A DNA stretch of 64,000 bases from Clavaria fumosa. Taxonomy: Eukaryota > Basidiomycota > Agaricomycetes > Agaricales > Clavariaceae. Under the pieces are notes generated by a model. The model made no database searches and had not been told where the DNA came from. It worked only from the letters and a program-made list of their open reading frames with translations. The stretch spans positions 2,356,001 to 2,420,000 of the forward strand of contig OX637800.1 of NCBI GenBank assembly GCA_951802425.1. Reading direction: 5' to 3'. Both the position numbers and the translations under genes were made by a program. Below are positions 20,682 to 31,855 of the stretch, one piece after another (the stretch's first letter is position 1; each line of letters opens with the position of its first letter).

Positions 20682-23600
20682 ATACATGTGAGCTTAAGCT
20701 ATCAGCCGCTCCTGCAATCCGTCCTCCACGCCGCAGACATGAACGAAAAAGCTGTTGACCCGAACTACCTGATTAGAATTGTCCTCGAAGAGAATCATCA
20801 ACAACAAATAACTCACGGATTATCAAAATCCGGTCAGGCAGCCTTCCAGACGAACAAAAGTTGTCGCAGAGGAAAAGGGAACAAGTCTTCAGGTCAAACA
20901 AAGCTATGCGATAACTGCAAACGCACCAACCACAACATTGAGGACTGCTTTGCCAAGGGAGGACCCAAGGAGGGGCAACGCCCTCCCTGGGCGAAGAACA
21001 AACAAACGGAGGTGAACACTGCAGTGACGAAGGGGAAGAAAGATGAGGCTGACAAGTGGGTCACGTTTACCTGTACTTCAACCCCCATGGACATCGCTAC
21101 CAAGGCAACTCATCAATGTTCTCACGTCAACGCATTCCTTGATAGTGGAGCTACCACCCACTTTACCCCTTTGAGAGAGAAGTTGATCAACTTCCAGAAC
21201 ATGTCTCCCAGGCCAGTTACCGCAGCCGATGGAGGGGAATTCAGCAGAGTCGGATGCGGCGACATGCCCTTGGAAGTAATAAATGGCTCGAGAATGATGA
21301 AACTCCTCCTTAAGAATGTTATCTACTCACCGAAGCTTGCTTTCACCCTGATATCCATCAGACGACTTGACAACTCTGGCTGTACGGCCACATTTGGACA
21401 AGGACACTGCACCATCAGACATTTTGATGGAAGGGAGCTAGCCCGAGTAAAGAAAATGAATGGTCTATACCAACTCAACGGCACCATGCACAAACATGGC
21501 CCATTACACGCCAATATAGCCATGCAGCAGCTTAGCATAACGGAAGCCCACCACACTCTAGGTCACATCAACATTGAGAGCGTTAAACATGCAATAAAAT
21601 CTGGTAAAATTACCAGGATAGCACTTGACGACAACTCAGAACCTGAGTTTTGTGATGCCTGTGCGCAGGTGAAGCCTCACCGCCAGCCCTTTCCAGCCCA
21701 AGCTCAAAACCGCGCGCAGAACTTCGCTGACTGCATACACACCGACCTATGGGGACCTGTGACAGTTGAGTCAATCCTCAGGAGCCGCTACATGGTCGAT
21801 TTTATCGACTGTGCAACTCGCTGGACTCATGTTGCTTTCCTTCGCTGTAAGAACCAGGCGTTTCAAGCCTATCTTGAGTTTGAGAAACGACTTGAGACGC
21901 AGGACAGAGTAAGGATTAAAATCCTTCAGTCTGACCATGGCCGCAAGTTCCTCAACGATAAATTCAGTGAGCACCTGGCCAGCAAAGGGACAATACGAGA
22001 ACTCACCGTACACGACACGCACGAGCAAGTCGGGGTTGCTGAGCGTTGGAACCACACGAAAGCTGAGTTAGCCCGTGCGATGCTTATTGACTCGAATTTG
22101 CCTAGGTTCCTGTGGGCTGAAGCTATGAACCACGCAGCTTGGATAAAGAACTGCTCACCTATGCATGCACTCAACAACGGTACACCGTACGAAGCTCAAT
22201 ATGGCAAAAAACCCGACATGTCGCGATTAGTGCTGTTCGGCATGCGTGCTTGGGTTAAAATCCCGGATGCAGGCAAGCTCGAATGTCACACGATGTTGGG
22301 CCACTTCGTCGGCTTCGATGAGATGAGCACTGGCTATCGAATTTATTGTCCTGAAAAACGACAGGTCAGAACCGAACGAGAAGTTGTTTTTGACTGCACC
22401 AGTCATTCTCAGACGGTCAATATCCCCGAGGAGGTAGAGAATGTGGGGGAGAAGCGAAAGGACATCCTCCATAACCCTCAGGAAGACCGTCCTTCGTTGC
22501 CCAGCGTCGACGAGAGCCCAACTGACTGCGAAGACTCAGGAAGCAATGATCAGCGGTCTGATAGTGACGAGAGCGACTCAGACGATGCTCACAGTCGTCG
22601 CAACAGCCGCACATCTCCGTCGCCCCCGCCTGATTACCCCCAGCACGCTGAAAGCGATGAATCTGGTCGCCCTTGCCGCAAATGCCCTGAACCTGGTTTT
22701 TACAAAAAATTAGCCGGGCACCACGCTCACACGTCAGCATACGCACTTAATGATCCTCCAGACAGCTCTGACAGCTCCTTCCCACTTTTCGCATTGACCG
22801 CAGGCAATATAGGATCCGAACCTTGCACCCTCGCCGAAGCGCTCTCCAGAGACGACGCCAGCCACTGGAAGGAAGCCTGGGACGTTGAACTTAAGCAATT
22901 ACAACGACTACGCACCTGGAAGCTCATACTGAGGCCGACCAACAGGCCAGTCATCCCCTACAGCCATGTATTCAAAATCAAACTGGGCTCCAATGGCGAG
23001 GTTCTGAAGTATAAGGTCAGGCTCGTCGCAGGCGGACACAGGCAAGTAAAGGGACTCAACTATAATGAGACCTTTGCTGCAGCAGTGAAGATCGCTTCGA
23101 TCCATGTCATCCTCGCCAATGCAGCCATGCTAGACTGGGAAATCCATCAGATAGACGTCGTGGGTGCATACCTCAATGCTGAGATCAATGAGGAAGTCTT
23201 CATGGAAGCCCCTCCTGGTGTACTTGGCCCAAACGATAAAGGCAAAGTGTGCAAACTGCTGAAGGGACTCTATGGACTAAGGCAATCTGGAAGGATGTGG
23301 CACAAGAAGATGACCGGCGCTTTCGTAGACTTGGGTTTCATGCCATCATGCCTCGACCACTCGGTGTTTACAAAAAGCTGTGCCGGCCAAACAACCCATG
23401 TCACGGTGTCGACTGACGACATGGTTATCGCTGCGAGCTCTCGTGCTGCTGTAGTGCAATTCAAAAATGTGTTCTCCAAACACTTTGAGATCACTGACCA
23501 AGGAGAGATATCTTGGCTCCTTGGTTTTGAAGTCAAACGTGATCAAAAGGCCAAAACTATCGCTATCAATCAAAAGGCATACCTGACTGCCATTGCTGAG

Positions 23601-24357
23601 AAATTCAGGGTAACAAATGTGAGGCCAGCGTATATGCCGATGGAGCCTGGCGCAGTCTTTTCCAAGGAGCAATGCCCTTCGGAGCCAATCAGAGTGCTGT
23701 ACCAAAGAGGCGTGCGGCAGCATACTCTGGGCTGCGGTGATCTTGCGTCCTGACGTTCAGTTTGCAGTCGGAATATTAGCTCAGTTCACGCAGAATCCGG
23801 CACAAGTCCATTGGAACGCAATTAAGCAAGTAATAAAATACCTATACACAACCCGCAACCACTGGCTAACTTTTGGTGGAACCCCCGGTGAACCCGAAGT
23901 GTATGCAGACGCGGACTGGGCTTCCCAAACTCATCGCCAGTCAATCTCGGCTTATGCAGTGAAGCTCGGTGTCAGCATCGTCTCCTGGTCCTCGAAGAAG
24001 CAACTGATAGTCGCATTGTCGAGTGCCGAGGCCGAGTACGTTGCAGCGACGCATGCCGCGAAGGAGGTCCTATGGCTGCATACATTCTTGGCTGAACTCA
24101 GAAAACCTCCTGCTGGTCCGACAAGTCTTCGCAGTGACAACCAGTCAGCAATCGCGATAGCGAAGGACCCGAAGTTCCATGCGTGAACCAAGCACATTGA
24201 CGTGCGCTACCACTTCATCAGGGACCTGGTCCGCACCGGCAAGGTCGAGATAACATATGTACTGATGGACAAGAACCTCGCCGACGTCCTCACCAAGGTG
24301 GTACTGCATGCAAAGTTTGAGACTGCGAGGACATCAATTGGAGTGCTTCCTGCTTGA
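20682..24357 (+). pseudogene. Copia gag-pol: zinc knuckle, protease, integrase, RT, RNase H
   Basis: In order: the end of the UBN2-type gag, CX2CX4HX4C knuckle CDNCKRTNHNIEDC, protease LDSGATTHFTP, integrase zinc region (HHTLGHIN ... CDACAQVK), catalytic D of HTDLWGPV, D of ILQSDHGRKF and E of VGVAERWNHT. Next come reverse transcriptase (YNETFAAAVKIASI, QIDVVGAYLNAEI) and RNase H (ADADWASQTHRQS, LSSAEAEYVA). The RT catalytic box reads STDDM in place of the usual YVDDM. A one-base frame error lies near 23715 and a TGA at 24184-24186 replaces the Arg of HARTKHID-type sequence. It is inactive. Confidence 0.9.
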
Positions 24358-24517
24358 GGGGGAGTGTTGGATGTTCAAGCGGAGCGCAAACCTAAATTAC
24401 ACTTTTCACAGCCACACATATGGCGCGATACTGCTCAGTTTGGACTACTGACTGAGCAGTGAGTCTAAACAAATTTTATCTCATTATACTCTTTGTGCTG
24501 ACACTAGTTACGTATAG

Positions 24518-24589
24518 TCTAACTGTAGTGTCAGGTGAATACAAGATCAGTTTGGACTACCAACTGAGCATCTAACTGTAGTGTCAGGT
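24518..24589. repeat. 19-bp direct repeat pair
   Basis: TCTAACTGTAGTGTCAGGT occurs at 24518-24536 and 24571-24589, 53 bp apart, with CAGTTTGGACTACCAACTGAG between; a similar block lies at 24434. Confidence 0.85.
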
Positions 24590-24729
24590 CACATCTATTC
24601 TAGATAGAGTAATAAGGCACAAATCTCAGTATTGAAAAATACTGGTATTGTGATTGTCAAGTACCTAGAGTAATAAGGCATGACTACAAGGAGATTAGTA
24701 TAGCTCAAAGTAAAAGTAAACACATTGTA

Positions 24730-24765
24730 CTCACATCTCAGTATTGGAAAATACTGAGATGTGAG
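24730..24765. repeat. Perfect hairpin, 16-bp stem with GGAA loop
   Basis: The left arm CTCACATCTCAGTATT and right arm are exact reverse complements around GGAA. A degenerate relative (AATCTCAGTATTGAAAAATACTGG) lies at about 24615-24640, each near an AGTAATAAGGCA word. It could be a transposon terminus, a MITE core or an RNA hairpin. Confidence 0.85.
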
Positions 24766-24895
24766 GGAGTGCATCATGCCACTATAACCAAATTGAAACT
24801 CCGATGACATGCTGTACCGAACACTCAACAACAATGTAACAGTTACAAGGGAAGCAACCCATATTTGGTGTGCAAAATCTCAGTACACTGTGGCA

Positions 24896-24930
24896 GTCAC
24901 AAGATTAAGGGAAGAGGTAGTCAAAGAAGA
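24896..24930 (+). repeat. 35-bp exact copy of a TFIIIC-gene exon segment
   Basis: Bases 24896-24930 equal 58008-58042, inside the last exon of the TFIIIC-like gene; identity continues with one mismatch to about 24937. The direction is the same on the + strand. No wider homology is seen. Confidence 0.9.
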
Positions 24931-25304
24931 AAGCAGTGTGCAGTTATTTACTGAACTGATATTTACAGTATGTACAAGTGACTCTTCACTCAATGCTCTC
25001 AGTTGGGACCTATCACAAGCTCACAAGCATCTCTGGTAGTGATGTGAAGCAGCCGCCGCAGCACGGCATTGGGCATAGCATACACTTGATTATCCACGAA
25101 GATAGTTGAAACTGGCGAGTCTAGGTTGAAACAGATGTATGAGAGGTTGTGCAAATCACTCCGACTTGTGCGAATACGTTTGTTGAGGGTGGCAAAAACA
25201 AATTAACCAATTGCTCAAAAGGGTAGCTTGCATCAGCTGCAGTATAAGGAGCATACGAAGAAGACCGCGGGTATCAAGTAATTAATTGGCAGTCCAGCAG
25301 GGGT

Positions 25305-26787
25305 CTAGCGTCTCCCTGTGTTACGACCATAACCAACCTGCAAATTGTCAAGCTCAGCCTCGAGCTGCTTAATGGCGCTGTGTGCCATCTCTAGATCCTT
25401 GTTCAGGCGGTCGCGCTCGGCGATGAGCTGTCGAGAAGGATTATTGGTAGTCAATTTTTGGTGGACGAAATTTCTGAGGCTACTCACATGCTGCTCCCAT
25501 TGCCTGAATCTGGCCTCCTCCGCCTTCACTTGTTCTGTGAACCTCCTCCTGAGTTGTTCCTCTTCCTCTTTGAACTTGGGATTGTCGAGCTTCTTGACCT
25601 TCGGCTCCCCGAATTTACGCGTTTCCATTTGCTGTTGGCGGTAGTTTTCGTAATGAGTTTCCTCAGTCGTTGAGATCAAGTCCAACATGTGAGTGCGAAT
25701 AAGGAGCGAACGTAGTTTGCGGAAGTCGCAGTGATTTTCATTTTCAACTAGACACCAGGTAAGGCGCCAAATCTGACAAACAAAGCACTTGTATGGGACA
25801 AACCTTCAGCAATGCCCCACAGATACTCCCGGCCCTTGACTACTCGTCCGTCGGGAGTTTTAAGGTCTTCCGTGGATCCGATTATGGAGAAAGGCATCGC
25901 GTTCACGAGGATTCGCGCATGCTCTGCGACTGGCAGATCGTCTTGATCAATCGGGGGAGTGTAGATGTGGATGCCTTGCGTGTGGATGGCTTCACGAACC
26001 TGCGTAATGCAAAGTCAGAGTTGCACGATCCGCAAAAAATAAAGCACATACGCGTTGTTTAAAGACGAACAAATCTCTCTGAGTCAGTGTGTCTGCCTTG
26101 GCGATAACAGGGATGAGGTTAACACGAGTGCCTAGGCGTTTCATAATTTCAATGTCGAGAGGCTTCAACCTAGATAAACCATTTTGATGTTTGACTATGG
26201 CGAGTCAATAAATAATGACATACGTATGACCAGTCGGCCTGATGAAGTACAAGCAAGCATGCACCCTCAGATCCGTTTTTTCGCTCCTTTGGGGCTGCTG
26301 CTCTTGCCGCATGTAAGCTTCGTGCTGATCGTCGATGAAGTCGACGATCGGTGCCCAGGAATCACGGTTGTTGACATAGTCACCAAAGCCCGGGGTATCA
26401 ATGACGGTAAGCTTGACCGAAAACTGTTTCTCCTCAAGTTCGGCCTTGATGATTTCAACTTCTGTGAGTTTGTCAAGCTGCTTATAGTGGCGCCTAGAGT
26501 AGTTTTTAGGCGGCGAAAGTTCGGTCGAGAACAAAGTATTGATCAGGGTCGTTTTTCCCAGCCCGGACTCGCCTTAAAAACATATTTTAGGCCATTGGTG
26601 TCGTCAAAGTTCCTCGGGACGACATACCAACAACCATGATGGTAAAATGTGCACCACGTTTGGCGACAATTTTGTGTTTCTGGGGAAAGAAGAGGTAAGG
26701 AAAACGTGTCAAGGCAGGAGGATGGGCACAGACCTGGTTCGGGAGGTTGGCGATGCCAATGCCATCGAGGAGAGGTGGGGTGGCCAT
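25305..26787 (-). CDS. CDC12: Septin, Cdc12-like
   Basis: A GTP-binding cytoskeletal protein that polymerises with other septins at bud necks and septa. The start ATG at 26787 opens [18 protein letters not shown], then an intron, then [17 protein letters not shown]. The P-loop GESGLGKT is split by an intron after VVG (26630 to about 26575). Further seen are the G3 box DTPGFGD, septin Sep motifs ([17 protein letters not shown]), the G4 box AKADTLT and the septin unique element ([17 protein letters not shown]). A C-terminal coiled coil follows ([37 protein letters not shown]). All introns are GT-AG. The GIxANLPNQ start points to Cdc12 rather than Cdc3, Cdc10 or Cdc11. It shares a 143-bp promoter region with the tyrosyl-tRNA synthetase gene. 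Confidence 0.92.
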
Positions 26788-26930
26788 GGAGGGAAAATCA
26801 GGAAGGAACCGAAAAGTTTCTTCGCATGTGCATTCGCCGCTATTTGCGTCTGTTAATTATTTGGAGCTATTTGGTGCCAACTATATCCGTGACGTAAGCG
26901 ATGAACTGGTGCCTCGAGAAAGACGCAGAA
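26788..26930. promoter_or_regulatory. Shared 143-bp region between septin and tyrosyl-tRNA synthetase
   Basis: The start codons of two divergent genes face each other across 143 bp. No TATA box was identified. Some of it must be 5' UTR for both. Confidence 0.6.
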
Positions 26931-28549
26931 ATGGCATCGCAAACGGCGGAGCAGAAGTACGAGCTCATCACCCGAGGTTTGCAAGAGGTCCTCAGTGGCG
27001 ATTCCATCAAGGCAATTCTCGCGGAGGGCAGAGCTCCAAAATGCTACTGGGGCGCGTACATCATCTAGGCCCCCACCAGTGATCCCTGATTCTACCTCTC
27101 TGCTGCAGGAACTGCGCCGACTGGAAGACGTGAGCTCGATGTTCAATTTTATTTTATTTCCATCACATGAGACAAATCGTCGCAGCGCATATTGGGTACC
27201 TGGTCCCTTTGGCGAAAATAGCCGATTTCCTCACGGCTGGTGTCGAGGCGAGCGCGATATCTTACCTCGTAGTAACTTATTTCATGACCAGTTCGTGTAT
27301 TCAGGTCACAATCCTTCTTGCAGGCGAGTGATAACCGCGATAGACTAGCTACCTCTGCGAAAATGCTGGCTAATGCAACACGACCAGATGTCCATGCGTT
27401 TCTTGACAATCTAAAGGCTCCTCTCGACCTCGTTGCCCATCGTACAGCATACTACAAGCACTGTTTACTCGCTGTCTTTCGCTCGCTCGGCATCCCCACA
27501 TCGAAGCTGAGCTTTGTCGTCGGCTCCGACTATCAACTCACCAAGGAGTATAGTCTCGATAATTTGAGGTTGTGCGCGACAGTCACTGAACATGATGCCA
27601 AAAAAGCGGGCGCAGAAGTTGTGAAGCAAGTTGACAGTCCTCTTCTTAGCGGACTGCTTTACCCCGGACTCCAGGCGTTAGACGAGCAATACCTTGGAGT
27701 GGATTTCCAATTCGGTGGGGTTGATCAGGTACGATGATGCCCTCCTTTCCTCCCTCGTCAAGGAATCGTTGATATCGGGACACTGCGAAGCGCAAAATCT
27801 TCACTTTTGCCGAATTGTATCTCCCGCGCCTCGGCTACGCTAAACGTGCGCATCTCATGAACGCCATGGTCCCAAGTTTGGAGGGCGGAAAGATGTCTGC
27901 ATCCAACCCAGGTTCCAAGATTGATTTTCTCGACCCGCCTGATATTATAAAGAAGAAAATTAGAGCTGCTTTCTGTAAAGAGGGCGATGTGGATGAAAAC
28001 CCTGTCCTATCTTTTGTTCATGCGGTGCTCATTCCCATCAGCCGAATGCGGATCGAACGGCCAGCTAGCCAGGAATCTGCAATCGAAGATGAAGAGACGA
28101 TGTTCGGCGATCAGAGACCATTCATGAGCGATGACGCGCCCGAAGGCACCCTTTTCACTATCTACAAGGGAGCGAAATCGGGAGGTGGCTGCTCGCACTA
28201 TGTGTCGTCCGAAGAGTTGCGGAAGGAATTTGCAGAAGGGCGTATACATCCGACCGATCTCAAAGACACCGTGATAGCTGCGATTGTGCGGCTCTTGGAA
28301 CCGATCCAAAAGGCTTTCCAGGATAATGGAGAGTGGCAAGCGGTTGAAAAACTTGCTTACCCTACTGCAGTTGCGAAGTCAGACAAGTCTAAGAAGGTGT
28401 TGGACGTAACCATCTGCGTTAATCTGCCTGCCTAACCCTGCACACAGAAGAAGAATAGCGAGGCACCAGCTAAAGGAAAGGGTAAGAGCGATGTTTCAGA
28501 AAAAGCGCGTCACGTTGGCAATTTCGATGAGGCGAGTCCTACCCAATAA
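26931..28549 (+). CDS. TYS1: Tyrosyl-tRNA synthetase, cytosolic
   Basis: A class I synthetase charging tRNA-Tyr. The HIGH-type signature is in TAPTGRPHIGYL and the KMSKS loop reads KMSAS (LEGGKMSAS, about 27890). QFGGVDQRK and [15 protein letters not shown] stretches match eukaryotic TyrRS. The start used is 26931 ([16 protein letters not shown]); an in-frame ATG at 26901 adds ten residues. Frame-preserving introns: 27053-27109 (GC donor), 27131-27185 (GT), 27248-27304 (GC), 27324-27387 (GC), about 27729-27800 (GT), and a last one about 28400-28450 leading to a Lys-rich tail ([15 protein letters not shown]) ending at 28547-28549. Exons 2 and 4 are only 21 and 19 nt. Reading straight through would stop early at 28435. 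Confidence 0.9.
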
Positions 28550-28718
28550 TGACCAAAGCCAGTTATGCAGTTGGAGAAATTGTAATAAACCCGAAGACAA
28601 ACAATTTGTGAGATTTGGCCAAGAAACATCGCAATCGCTACATGTACACGGGCACCGATACATTTATATCGCCCCGAACAAATTTGACCAATACCCGAAG
28701 TTCCAGAGAAACGAAATA

Positions 28719-31501
28719 TCAAACGTAAGCCTTCTTCTCGTCAATCGGACTATCCACTTCCGGGACGGAACCCGAGGACGCTGTGCGGCCAAGCGCACGC
28801 AACCTCTCTTGTTCCTCTTCAATCGTTGCAGGCGGATAAACCGCCTCAGCACTGAGCGAGCTCACAGGAGGCGAGATATAGGTGCATATGACGTAGTAGA
28901 TGAGCGTGGCGCTGTAGAGGGGATGAAAATTTTAGGCGATCGTCGGCTGGATTGGAATGAAACCATACGTGACAATCCCAAATAGCCAGGAAAAGGCTAG
29001 GACGAGACCCAGTATGAGTAAGCATCCAGCAGAGCCCAAGAATCAACGTACAGTATAAACGGAGGATCCCACGGTTCACTTTAACATTCACAGGGTCGAT
29101 CGAGTACGCCAGACCAGGAAGCAGTGCAGATACAGGGACGCTAAAGTGAGGGATGTCAAACCAGTCAGAATTTCTATCAAACGATGCACAGAGATGCGAC
29201 ATACAAGAAAGAGACAAAGGCACGCCAGTTCCAGCCGCCATCGTATCGGTAGAGTCCAAAGGGATTGTACATCTCCTTCACATTTAGCTTACCTTTGCGA
29301 ACGAGATAATAGTCGCTGCACATGATTCCGGCCAAAGGACCCATGAAGCTGCAAAACTCGTTACGATGAGGTGAGATCGACGCAGGTATCATTTCGATGC
29401 GCACCAGGAGTAACCCGAGAGGAATGAAAGTAAGGAGGAAGCATTCTTCACACCCGTGAAGCGTCCGAGATAATCAGTGGATTATGAGCATGACAAGATG
29501 CAGCACGAACAGCAATGATGTCCCATCTGATCAGGGAAGACATTTCAGTAAAAAAAGAAAAAAAAAGTCGAGATACAAGTATACGAACGGGCACGAGGCG
29601 AGACAGAAGATACTCATCAGGACAGCAGCACGCCTGATGTTGATGTAGCGCGGGAAAATGCCTTTCATAGGAAAGTTCAGCGGCAAATTTGCGGTGATTC
29701 GGTCCGAGCTGACCGGAAATATCATTGCCAAAGGGAAACGAGCCAGCTGCAATTTAAGATAGCGTTGAGTGCCATGGGACACACGATGTCGCATGGGAAT
29801 GATTTACCCGCTAAAGCCGTTACATTCAGTTGACATACTACTCATATCATGGCGTAGAGTGACTGACCAATCTGATTACCAAGAGTTGCGATTAGCATGG
29901 CGAAACCTGTAAAGAACTTGGCGGGACGGGAGTGGAAGGAGCCAATGACGGTAGGCAGGAACCACTCGTATTCTGGGGAAAAAAAACATCCCGCTAAAAA
30001 TCTTCTCTCAGACGACGATGAACAGGAAATATATAAACCTCCCCAAATGCGCTGGTAAGCCGAGGTAACGAAGATGGGGCTCAGTGCACCAAGGGTGCCG
30101 ATAATTGGTAAAAGCAGTGTCTGGGATGCACTGGCTTTCGTAGATTTACTGAAACGCGCAAAATCGGGCATGTTGACCGCGAGACTGGAGAAGAGGCCGA
30201 TAATCACGTTGAGCGCGCGGAGGGCCGACCATGGACGACCAAATGCGGGATCGACGTGTGTTGGGCCATGGACGAGGGGACCCCCACCTTTGGTCACAAT
30301 GACGGCCTCAAGAAACGCTTAGCCGTGGACTTGGAGACGCTGAAGGTAGACATGATTACATACCCAAAGGAACAGTGCGCTGGAATCCCTCAGTCAGACC
30401 ATTGCGTCATAGGGCACCAAAGGACACTCACAACCAAGCGGGCGTGACTATGACAGCCTTGAAAATGAAGAAATCTGATAATGCAAGATTATAATGTCGA
30501 AAATATGATTGTTTTCAACTCTCGTACATCGGAGTTTCCTACGCCTCTAATTAGCTGCCGTTTTCTCTGAAGCTAGATTGAAGGTACTCGCCTGATAGGA
30601 AGCATGCTGACATATGTCTGGACAACCCAATAGATCACAACGCTAAGGATACCTGCCGACGTAATATTAGCCGATGCGGGGAGATGATTCCAGGTTTGGA
30701 ATTTGGGCCAGATGGCAGAGATCATGTTCTCGAGAAAACCTCCTGCCTACAAATCGCGACTCAATCTAATCAAATGCCACTACTGCAAAGAAGTCAACTA
30801 ACTTGAACGACTGATATCGCAGTCCACATGAGAGCGACGGTGCTCCTGAGAAAAATCATGGGAATGCATCCCAACATCCCACTGTTGAACAGCGTCAATT
30901 TATTGCTAAAACGCTGGGATAGAATGGAGATACACGCACAAAGAGCATCTCGCAAGGACGGGGAATGGGACGTGATATGTTGCAGCGATACGGCCGGTGA
31001 GGCTGACAACAAAACCTAGAACAACGCGATGGAATCGGTGACATCAAACAGGGTGAGCAAATAAGGCGCATACCGCAAATGAAAAATCCTGCAAATGTGA
31101 CTGGGCAATGTGAGATCAGAAGTTGATGGGCAGGGAGACAAAATCACGCTTACTTGGAATCACCTCGCGCGCAGAGAATCCGATAGACATGGCAGTTGAG
31201 ATAGTTGACCACAAAGGAGGCTAGAGAGGAAAGCTTAAGCCATGGCTATATTAAACACTATGTAAGGGTCCCATACAGCGAGCATATCGGAAACCCAGTA
31301 AGACGCAAAGCTGCCTATGCCCCAGACACGCGCGGCGACAGGGACGGGGTCAATGTCCTCATTCTGCAACGATTATTAGCAATATCGAAATACTAAAACG
31401 TAAGGTACGTGCCGACCATCGTGGATCGTCAGCATATGTTCCAGGAGACGGCGAGAGGGTCAACGAGAAACGAGGTCTCTTGAAGTTGAACAACTTCATG
31501 G
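28719..31501 (-). CDS. NCS1-family permease (uracil/allantoin/uridine-type)
   Basis: A plasma-membrane proton symporter for nucleobase-type or related nitrogenous compounds (the NCS1 family includes Fur4, Dal4 and Fui1). The start at 31501 gives MKLFNFKRPRFSLTL; after intron 1 the family opening appears (NEDIDPVPVAARVWGIGSF, YWVSDMLA). Many hydrophobic helices follow, with GGPLVHGPTHVD, SLAVNMPDFARFSKS, GIFPRYINIRRAAVLMS and FMGPLAGIMCSDYYLVRKGKL all typical. The tail is charged and ends DEKKAYV at 28719. There are about 14 introns, one with a GC donor (31412-31364) and one flanking a 16-nt exon (about 30358-30373). One junction near 30590 is uncertain. Divergent from the fused hydrolase gene, which suggests a shared substrate pathway. 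Confidence 0.87.
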
Positions 31502-31855
31502 TTCAGCAAGTCAGCGAGGTCTGGATCTCGCCGCAGGGGTCTTGTGCGAGATACCTCCTCGCATTTTGTGGGATCTCCTTATCGAACAGAGTCCAGATAG
31601 AGGACAAAGGAGATGTCGAACATCTTACCAGGTACAAGCTTTGATACCTAGAGGCACCGAGAACCTTGTCCGAGTCGCGCGGGTGGCGTTTCCTTGCAAT
31701 GTCAACCAGTCTTCTTCCCCCCCTTTCGGCTTGAAGCGCGTGGACACCCAGGCACAATTGACGATAAGCCTCCGGACGGAAAGTCAATCCAGAAGTCGCC
31801 TCTCTCCCGTCTGTTTGCAGTTGCACCTCAAGCCTTTGGAACATCAGACGCCGGG
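31502..31855. promoter_or_regulatory. Divergent 354-bp region between NCS1 permease and fused amide hydrolase
   Basis: Both start codons face outward, so the two genes can be co-regulated. Short GATA/TATC cores occur here and near the starts, but are too common to count as proven nitrogen-control (GATA-factor) sites. Confidence 0.5.

Larger units (their letters stand above)
20681..24600 (+). mobile_element. Ty1/copia element, 5'-truncated in window and degraded
   Basis: Integrase precedes reverse transcriptase, the copia order. The left end is cut in gag by element B (20680/20681), so the 5' LTR and gag start lie left of the window. Pol ends at 24357, followed by a purine-rich AGGGGGAG tract and TGTTGGATG at 24365, the probable 3' LTR start. 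The LTR end could not be fixed; 24600 is arbitrary within repeat-rich sequence. Confidence 0.85.
24365..25304. other. Repeat-rich non-coding stretch between copia pol and the septin gene
   Basis: No gene is supported. It holds the copia LTR start (24365), an inverted repeat CTGCTCAGT...ACTGAGCAG (24430-24458), a 19-bp direct repeat (24518-24536, 24571-24589), a perfect 16-bp-stem hairpin (24730-24765), and a 35-bp identity with the TFIIIC gene exon (24896-24930). The last 250 bp are probably septin 3' UTR. Confidence 0.7.

Noticed and set aside
24809..25039. 76-codon ORF containing the TFIIIC-derived 35 bp
   Set aside because: Only the 35-bp fragment is recognisable and it is read in isolation; no gene structure around it.
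28400..28450. Stop codon ending TyrRS at 28435
   Set aside because: A GT-AG intron around it leads to a Lys-rich exon in the same phase ending at 28549.
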